From positions 5,636,467 to 5,700,466 of the forward strand of contig NZ_CP037423.1 in the NCBI RefSeq assembly GCF_007754155.1: DNA of 64,000 nucleotides, read 5' to 3'. Shown here piece by piece: positions 25,560 through 33,800 of this stretch. The notes beneath the pieces are model-generated. The model saw only the letters and a list, made by a program, of their open reading frames with translations, was not told where the DNA came from and searched no databases. Every line of letters starts with the position of its first letter. The stretch's first letter is position 1. Source of the DNA: Stieleria neptunia. GTDB lineage: Bacteria > Planctomycetota > Planctomycetia > Pirellulales > Pirellulaceae. The translations under genes were made by a program, and so were the position numbers.

Positions 25560-25772
25560 ATGAGGAGCTTCAAAGTGTCGTTCAGAAAAATTGTTTACAT
25601 CGCGTTGTTGTCGGCTTTTACGGTTTCTCTTTGGAATCTTGCCTCCACAGCTTCCGCTGCACCACCGGCTGGCGTGCCGGAAATTGATCCATCTTCGGCT
25701 GCCTGCGCGTTGGCAGTCCTCAGCGGATGCGGCCTGATGGTCGCAGAACGTTTGGGTTTGCGTCGTAAGTAG
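25560..25772 (+). CDS. VPEID-CTERM mini-protein, substrate of exosortase E
   Basis: A 70-aa protein. It has a basic N terminus (MRSFKVSFRK), a signal-peptide helix (IVYIALLSAFTVSLW) and a likely cleavage site after STASA. The next residues are APPAG and then VPEID, a hydrophobic helix (CALAVLSGCGLMV) and a basic tail GLRRK. VPEID plus helix plus arginine cluster is the sorting signal associated with exosortase E. The two signals are separated by only about five residues, so almost nothing would remain as mature protein. I chose ATG 25560; the frame stays open upstream but without sensible content. The gene lies 294 bp upstream of, and on the same strand as, an exosortase E gene. It may be a peptide signal, lipid-attached peptide or decoy. 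Confidence 0.75.
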   Translation: MRSFKVSFRKIVYIALLSAFTVSLWNLASTASAAPPAGVPEIDPSSAACALAVLSGCGLMVAERLGLRRK

Positions 25773-26066
25773 TCGGCGGATGGATAAACAGTTGCGACCG
25801 TTCCGTGGGGGCAAGCTTCGATACGGAGTCGGGCGGCGCAAGTGAGGAGATTGGTTTCAATTGAAGGACACTGCCTGCTGTGGTAGCGGGGGCTCTGGTT
25901 TCCAGGGGGCTCGCCTGCATCCTCGGTGCAAACCAGGGTGCGTCGCGTTCCGTTGAACTGTCATTGGCCAGATGGCTTCCTCGCAATTCGATGAGACCTG
26001 TGGGAGTGTCGGCCATCGGTATCTCACGAGCCCCCACCGTTAAACGCCGAGCGAGTCGTACGTGCA

Positions 26067-27740
26067 GTGATGACATCACTTTCGGATTCCGACCGACCTG
26101 TCGATGTAGCGGGTTCGGAGTGGGGCCACAACGCGTCTGTTGCGTCGATTCTGAAGTGGTGTGGGCTGCCCGTCATTCTGCTAGCGGAGTTGTTATTTCT
26201 AACCATTCGCTTTGACACCGCGAGCCTCTCTCAGGCGAGCGAATGGGCAGCGTCGTTCGGCGATCACATTTCGATTCTTCCGCAGTTAGTGGCGGTAATG
26301 TTGGTCGCGACACTTGTCTTTGGCGGTCGGCAAGTCTCAGAGGAACTGAGCAGACTGTGTCATTCCGACGGTAGGCACCGTCGCTGGCCTGTTTGGTTGG
26401 CAGCGCAGATGCTGCTGTACTTGTTGTTTTATTGGGTGACGATTCAAGTCTTTGAGATCAACCGCGGGGTGTCGCTCGCGTGGATCGCCGGTTGGGCCGC
26501 TCTGGGCACTGCCTGCGGATTGGCGTGGCTCGCTGCTTTGGTCCATCCCTCCAACTGGCAACGATTGGCTGCCCGACTGGCAGGTTACGTCTTAGTGGGG
26601 GCGGTGATCGGGGTGTTGGCATGGGCTGCGGGGCAATATGCGACACAGTATTGGGGAGTATTAGCCGGCCTGACGTTTGATTGCGTCGGTTTTGCGCTGC
26701 GTTGCATGGGGCTGGAAGCGTCCAGAGATATCGCAAGCTTTACGCTGGGGACGTCCGAATTCCAGGTGCGAATCGCGCCTTCATGCTCCGGATACGAGGG
26801 AATGGGCTTAGCCGTCGTTTTCGTTTCAGGCTATCTGTGGTGGTGTCGGAGCGATCATTTTTTTCCTCGCTCGCTGCTCCTACTCCCCATTGCGGTCGGT
26901 CTCATGTTCGCGGCCAATTGCGTCCGAATCGTGTTCTTGATCTTGCTCGGTCATTTCGGCTGGCCCGAAATTGCCGTGGGTGGCTTTCATTCCCAGGCAG
27001 GATGGCTGGCATTCAACTTCGTGGTATTGGCAATCGTGGCGACGGCTCGTGTCAGTCCCTTTTTTAGCCGTGTCCCGATGCGGTCGGTCGAGACGCCCCG
27101 GTCCCGATCGTTGCCGTTTTTAGGACCATTCGTGTTGCTGATGCTGACGGTCATGTTAACCGGTGTGGTTCAAACCGGGTTTGACTGGCTGTATCCGATG
27201 AGGTTCTTGGCGATTGGTGCAGCGATCCTGTGGTTTGCAAAACAGTACCCTCCACGTGTGTGGCAGCGGAGTGGCAATTGGTTTGGTCCCATCTGCGGTG
27301 TGCTGGTGTATTTCGTTTGGCTCGCACTAGCGTCACCAGAGCGTTTTTCGTCGGATGTGGCGTTTTACACCGAAGCTCGAGCACAAGCTCCGGCATGGTT
27401 TGCCGCATGGTGTTTGTTTCGCGTGCTCGGCTCAGTCATCACTGTCCCGCTGGCCGAAGAATTCGCTTTTCGTGGGTACCTGATCCCGTGGTTTTCATCA
27501 AGGAAGGAATTTGAGCCGGGGACGAGCCAGTGGTCGTGGAATGCAATCTTGATTTCCTCCATCGCTTTTGGCGCGCTGCATCCAGGCCGATGGATCGAAG
27601 CAACGATTGCGGGCGGCATCTATTCGTTTGCGTTTTGCCGCCGTGGGCACCTGATGGACGCAGTGCTTGCCCACGCGACGACCAACGCATTGATTGCCGG
27701 ACAAGCAATCCTATTTAGGCATTGGGGACTGTGGGCATGA
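26067..27740 (+). CDS. xrtE: Exosortase E / CPBP-family protease fusion (VPEID-CTERM system)
   Basis: A 557-aa multi-helix membrane protein. The N-terminal two thirds is an exosortase, a cysteine transpeptidase-like enzyme that cleaves C-terminal sorting signals. Its catalytic set is Cys240 in APSCSGYEGMGL, Arg287 in AANCVRIVFL and His308 in GGFHSQAGW. The C-terminal third is a CPBP (CAAX/Abi-type) intramembrane protease with EEFAFRGYL (464-472), FGALHPGRW (His505) and HATTN (536-540). This exosortase-CPBP fusion is the known layout of exosortase E, whose targets carry VPEID. The gene upstream encodes such a target. The start is GTG 26067 or ATG 26070. The 2612-aa surface protein follows after 126 bp and may belong to the same transcript. 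Confidence 0.92.
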   Translation: MMTSLSDSDRPVDVAGSEWGHNASVASILKWCGLPVILLAELLFLTIRFDTASLSQASEWAASFGDHISILPQLVAVMLVATLVFGGRQVSEELSRLCHSDGRHRRWPVWLAAQMLLYLLFYWVTIQVFEINRGVSLAWIAGWAALGTACGLAWLAALVHPSNWQRLAARLAGYVLVGAVIGVLAWAAGQYATQYWGVLAGLTFDCVGFALRCMGLEASRDIASFTLGTSEFQVRIAPSCSGYEGMGLAVVFVSGYLWWCRSDHFFPRSLLLLPIAVGLMFAANCVRIVFLILLGHFGWPEIAVGGFHSQAGWLAFNFVVLAIVATARVSPFFSRVPMRSVETPRSRSLPFLGPFVLLMLTVMLTGVVQTGFDWLYPMRFLAIGAAILWFAKQYPPRVWQRSGNWFGPICGVLVYFVWLALASPERFSSDVAFYTEARAQAPAWFAAWCLFRVLGSVITVPLAEEFAFRGYLIPWFSSRKEFEPGTSQWSWNAILISSIAFGALHPGRWIEATIAGGIYSFAFCRRGHLMDAVLAHATTNALIAGQAILFRHWGLWA

Positions 27741-27866
27741 CAGAGTCAAATCACCTTGCTTACGCGTTCCCCAGAGATTCATCGCAAGCGGCACAATGGC
27801 GGCAAGCGATTATGGACGAAATTTACTCACAAGATTTACTTTCATTTCTTTGATCGAGTTGCAACT

Positions 27867-30800
27867 ATGAAATTTTCATCGACCAATAGCCGGCGTCGTT
27901 CTCGACGGAACAAGATTGCGCGAACTTCCATGCGAAGCCGCATCCGGATTGCCGAATCCCTTGAGCCGAGAATGTTGTTGGCCAATGACTTCTTGGCTGG
28001 AACCGCGTTTATCGATTCCAACTCCAACGGAAAGCTCGACACAACCGAAAGCTATCTCGCCGGTGCGACAATCGAATTGCGCGAGTCGGTGGCCAATGGC
28101 AATGGGCTGATCGCGACTCAGGTCACCGATGCGCAGGGCGGCTACTTCTTCGGTGGCCTGACTCCCGGCGATTACCAGTTGGTCAATCTGGCTGCTTCCG
28201 GCTACAACGCTTCCTCCAGCGATGCCCTGTCGAAAATCAGTCCGGTGACGGGCACATCAACCAACAGTATCAATGTCCAACTCTTGGATCCGGCGGACCT
28301 GACGGCAAGCATCGATATCAATCGCTATAACCAATTAGGGTTGTTCAGGAATTTTTCCTATAACATTTTTGGAACGCAAGTCTCGGCAAGCGGTGGTCAA
28401 CTGCCAGCGAAACTGCACAGCAACGCGCTGACTCCAAACCCGACGGATGAGTTCTTGACCCTATGCGTTGACCTCTTCAATGACTTGGGCAATGGTGTCA
28501 ATGGACCTTTTGTGGTCACCCCGGATAGCAACCCGATCGGCAGCGGCACACCTCACAATGCCGAACGTGTTGCGTACCTTTACAATCACTATGGTCAATC
28601 TGCATTGCCATCTGCCAGCGCGGCTGCTTTGCAAATCGCCGTTTGGGAACTGCTTTACGACGCAGACGCGGGCGACCCGGACGGCAATCTCTCGGCGGGT
28701 AACTTTAGGGTTACCTCTAATCCCGGGAGTGCGGTTCTCAATCAAGCTGCTTTCTACCTGACAGACTCATTGAATAAATCCGAGTCGGCTGTTTTTCTCA
28801 ACGTGCCGCCACCATCACCGGCGGTCCCGACGTTGACTCGGACTCAAGGCATTATCGTCACCGGCAGCTTCAACTTCGGCAATATTCCTGGCGCTGGCGA
28901 TGTGTCCCTCGGTGATTTTGTTTGGGAAGACCTCAACGCCGATGGTATACAGGATCCGGGTGAACCTGGAATCGGTGGTGTTACCGTCTACCTAAAGGAT
29001 GCCAGCGGCACCATCATTGACGACACCACGACAGGACTCAATGGCGCGTATCTGTTCGACGATCTCCCGCCGGGAACCTATTCCGTCCAGTTTGTCCAGC
29101 CGTTCGGCTACAGCGGGATCAGTCCAGCCAACGAGGGTGTCAACGACAACATCGACAGCGACGGTGTTCCCGATGCCGATCCGTTGATGAACCTGATGAC
29201 GGCCACAACCACGTTGACCGCCGGTCAATCCGACCTCAGCCTCGACCAGGGCTTCTACCGGTTGGCGGCGCTGGGTGACTTTGTCTGGGAAGACACCAAC
29301 GGCAACGGCCAACAAGATGTCGGTGAACCGGGCGTCAATGGTGTCACGGTGTTGCTCAAGAAGGACGGCGTGTTGACCGGCGATAGCACGGTCACGGCGA
29401 ACATCGACCTGGACGGGGACGGCACCCCGGACGGTGACGGCGGCTACAAGTTCGCGGGCCTGACCCCGGGTGATTATTCGGTTCAATTCGTGCTGCCCGG
29501 CGGCCAGGTGTTCACCACGGTCAACGCCGCCGGTGTGCCCGATGACTTGGACAGCGATGCCGACCCGGCGATGTCCGGCATGACCCAGACGGTCACGCTG
29601 GAGTCGGGTGACTACGACCGCACGCTCGACGCCGGGCTGATCACGCCTGCGGCGCTGGGTGACTTTGTCTGGGAAGACACCAACGGCAACGGCCAACAAG
29701 ATGTCGGTGAACCGGGCGTCAATGGTGTCACGGTGTTGCTCAAGAAGGACGGCGTGTTGACCGGCGATAGCACGGTCACGGCGAACATCGACCTGGACGG
29801 GGACGGCACCCCGGACGGTGACGGCGGCTACAAGTTCGCGGGCCTGACCCCGGGTGATTATTCGGTGCAATTCGTGCTGCCCGGCGGCCAGGTCTTCACC
29901 ACGGTCAACGCCGCCGGTGTGCCGGATGACTTGGACAGCGATGCCGACCCGGCGATGTCCGGCATGACCCAGACGGTCACGTTGGAGTCGGGTGACTACG
30001 ACCGCACGCTCGACGCCGGGCTGATCACGCCTGCGGCGCTGGGTGACTTTGTCTGGGAAGACACCAACGGCAACGGCCAACAAGATGTCGGTGAACCGGG
30101 CGTCAATGGTGTCACGGTGTTGCTCAAGAAGGACGGCGTGTTGACCGGCGATAGCACGGTCACGGCGAACATCGACCTGGACGGGGACGGCACCCCGGAC
30201 GGTGACGGCGGCTACAAGTTCGCGGGCCTGACCCCGGGTGATTATTCGGTTCAATTCGTGCTGCCCGGCGGCCAGGTGTTCACCACGGTCAACGCCGCCG
30301 GTGTGCCCGATGACTTGGACAGCGATGCCGACCCGGCGATGTCCGGCATGACCCAGACGGTCACGCTGGAGTCGGGTGACTACGACCGCACGCTCGACGC
30401 CGGGCTGATCACGCCTGCGGCGCTGGGTGACTTTGTCTGGGAAGACACCAACGGCAACGGCCAACAAGATGTCGGTGAACCGGGCGTCAATGGTGTCACG
30501 GTGTTGCTCAAGAAGGACGGCGTGTTGACCGGCGATAGCACGGTCACGGCGAACATCGACCTGGACGGGGACGGCACCCCGGACGGTGACGGCGGCTACA
30601 AGTTCGCGGGCCTGACCCCGGGTGATTATTCGGTGCAATTCGTGCTGCCCGGCGGCCAGGTCTTCACCACGGTCAACGCCGCCGGTGTGCCGGATGACTT
30701 GGACAGCGATGCCGACCCGGCGATGTCCGGCATGACCCAGACGGTCACGTTGGAGTCGGGTGACTACGACCGCACGCTCGACGCCGGGCTGATCACGCCT

Positions 30801-33800
30801 GCGGCGCTGGGTGACTTTGTCTGGGAAGACACCAACGGCAACGGCCAACAAGATGTCGGTGAACCGGGCGTCAATGGTGTCACGGTGTTGCTCAAGAAGG
30901 ACGGCGTGTTGACCGGCGATAGCACGGTCACGGCGAACATCGACCTGGACGGGGACGGCACCCCGGACGGTGACGGCGGCTACAAGTTCGCGGGCCTGAC
31001 CCCGGGTGATTATTCGGTGCAATTCGTGCTGCCCGGCGGCCAGGTCTTCACCACGGTCAACGCCGCCGGTGTGCCGGATGACTTGGACAGCGATGCCGAC
31101 CCGGCGATGTCCGGCATGACCCAGACGGTCACGTTGGAGTCGGGTGACTACGACCGCACGCTTGACGCCGGGCTGATCACGCCTGCGGCGCTGGGTGACT
31201 TTGTCTGGGAAGACACCAACGGCAACGGCCAACAAGATGTCGGTGAACCGGGCGTCAATGGTGTCACGGTGTTGCTCAAGAAGGACGGCGTGTTGACCGG
31301 CGATAGCACGGTCACGGCGAACATCGACCTGGACGGGGACGGCACCCCGGACGGTGACGGCGGCTACAAGTTCGCGGGCCTGACCCCGGGTGATTATTCG
31401 GTTCAATTCGTGCTGCCCGGCGGCCAGGTGTTCACCACGGTCAACGCCGCCGGTGTGCCCGATGACTTGGACAGCGATGCCGACCCGGCGATGTCCGGCA
31501 TGACCCAGACGGTCACGCTGGAGTCGGGTGACTACGACCGCACGCTCGACGCCGGGCTGATCACGCCTGCGGCGCTGGGTGACTTTGTCTGGGAAGACAC
31601 CAACGGCAACGGCCAACAAGATGTCGGTGAACCGGGCGTCAATGGTGTCACGGTGTTGCTCAAGAAGGACGGCGTGTTGACCGGCGATAGCACGGTCACG
31701 GCGAACATCGACCTGGACGGGGACGGCACCCCGGACGGTGACGGCGGCTACAAGTTCGCGGGCCTGACCCCGGGTGATTATTCGGTGCAATTCGTGCTGC
31801 CCGGCGGCCAGGTGTTCACCACGGTCAACGCCGCCGGTGTGCCCGATGACTTGGACAGCGATGCCGACCCGGCGATGTCCGGCATGACTCAGACGGTCAC
31901 GCTGGAGTCGGGTGACTACGACCGCACGCTCGATGCCGGGCTCGTTGCTCCCGCGGCTCCCGAAATTGACATCGAAAAGTTCACACGGATCGATGTCAAT
32001 CCGATCGACATTGAAAAGCTTGTTCGGGTTGAGTCGCCGGCGATTCAGGGCGACGTGTGCGAGGTGTTAAATAAACCGGTATCCCTTACGTTCCAATACA
32101 TTCCGAGCACGGACTTCAATCCGCTTCAGCCGAGCGGAAAAGCTGGTGTGTTGGCGAACAATGGGCTCGATGATGATGGAACGAGCTACGTTGTCGTTTC
32201 CAAGAACGACGATCCCAATGATTTTGGCGACATCTTCTTCCAGGGAGACGTCAGCGAGGACGAGTTGTTCACCGCGTCGGGAAGCTTCGGGTCCAATACC
32301 TACTTCTTCTTCTTCGATGAAATGGGAGGGCCGCTGTTGCAGTCGTTCCATTATCACACGTCCTGCTCGGCCCCGATCATTTTGGGAGCCCAGCCGTTGA
32401 GTGCGACATTGGTCGGATACAACGACGGCACGCCGGGTGGCGACATTCAGGCCCCCGACTATGGGCCAGGCGTCAACGATGCCGATGCGGATACGCCGTC
32501 AGGGCCATCGGCGGCAGCCGGTGACACGGTGGTCTTTACCTACGTGGTGACCAACCCGGTTCCTGGAACCGAATTGTCAAACATCCAGGTGGAAGACCTG
32601 GTATTGGCACCGCCCGGGGGCGTGGAGTTTGAGCCGGATCCGGTCTCCGAGGGTGGATTTAACGTTGGCGACACGGATAGGGACAACAACCTCGATTCGG
32701 GCGAAGTGTGGCTCTACGTGTCGACCACCTCCGTCACAAGCACGACCCCGACCGGTCTGCATATTGACAAGGCGACGGTCGTCGGCACCAATTCGGGCGG
32801 CGGAGAAGTGATGGACATGGACCCGGCCCACTTCACCGTCACGGCTGGAATCACGCAGGGTGACCAATGTGACATCAACGGCAAAGTGGTCTCGTTGACG
32901 TTTGAATACATTCCAGGCACAACGGTGGTGACTGGCCAAGACAGTAGCAAAGCGACTGCGACGGGGATGATCGACGACGACGGCGAGTCCTACATCGTCG
33001 TCGGCGACGGCGATCTTTTTGAAGGCACCGTTGTTGAAGGTGCGACGTTCACGGTGAGTGGTAACTTTGGGTCCAATACCGTCTTCGAAATCTACGACAG
33101 TTTTGCCGCCTTCCAGGCCAATGCGTCACCGCTGCAGACGCTTGAATACCATACGTCGTGTTCGCAGCCTATCCAGCTGGGCGACGTCGTCGGCAGTGTC
33201 ATCCTGGTCGGCTACGACGGTGAAGACGGCTCGGCGACACTGCCGCCGACGATGGATCCACCGGTCATTGATTTCGGCGGAATCTTGTTTACTACCGACG
33301 CGCCGTTCGACCCCAACAACATCGGCTTGAATGCCGATTCGCCGACCGGACCGGTTGCCCAATTGGGCGAGAAAGCCACTTGGACCTACGTCGTCAGCAA
33401 CCCGGGCAATGTTCCGCTTAGCATCATCAGTGTTTTTGATGACAATGAAACGAATGACCAGATTCCGGGTTTGGGCAGCGACGATTTTGAGCCCGCACCG
33501 GTTGAAAAGGCAGGCGGCTTCAATATCGGCGACGACAACAACGATGGATTGTTGGATCCGAACGAAACCTGGTACTACCAAGCGATGGAAATCGTGACCG
33601 AACCCGGCCAACACAAGAATACGGCCAAGGTCCGTGCGGAAGATTCCGCGGGAACGATGGTGATGGATTCCGATATGAGCAATCACATCGTCAACCCACT
33701 CGTGTTCGAAAAGTACGTATATGTTCCGACGCCGCCGTCGAGCGAAGATCAATGTGACGTCAATGGCAAGGTCGTCACACTCTCGTTCGAATACTCGCCG

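Noticed and set aside
28992..31790. 932-codon open frame on the minus strand
   Set aside because: It lies antisense to the seven SdrD-B repeats and itself repeats with the same 384-bp period. It is open because the repeated sense codons happen to leave that frame free of stops, and it has no independent start context or domain.
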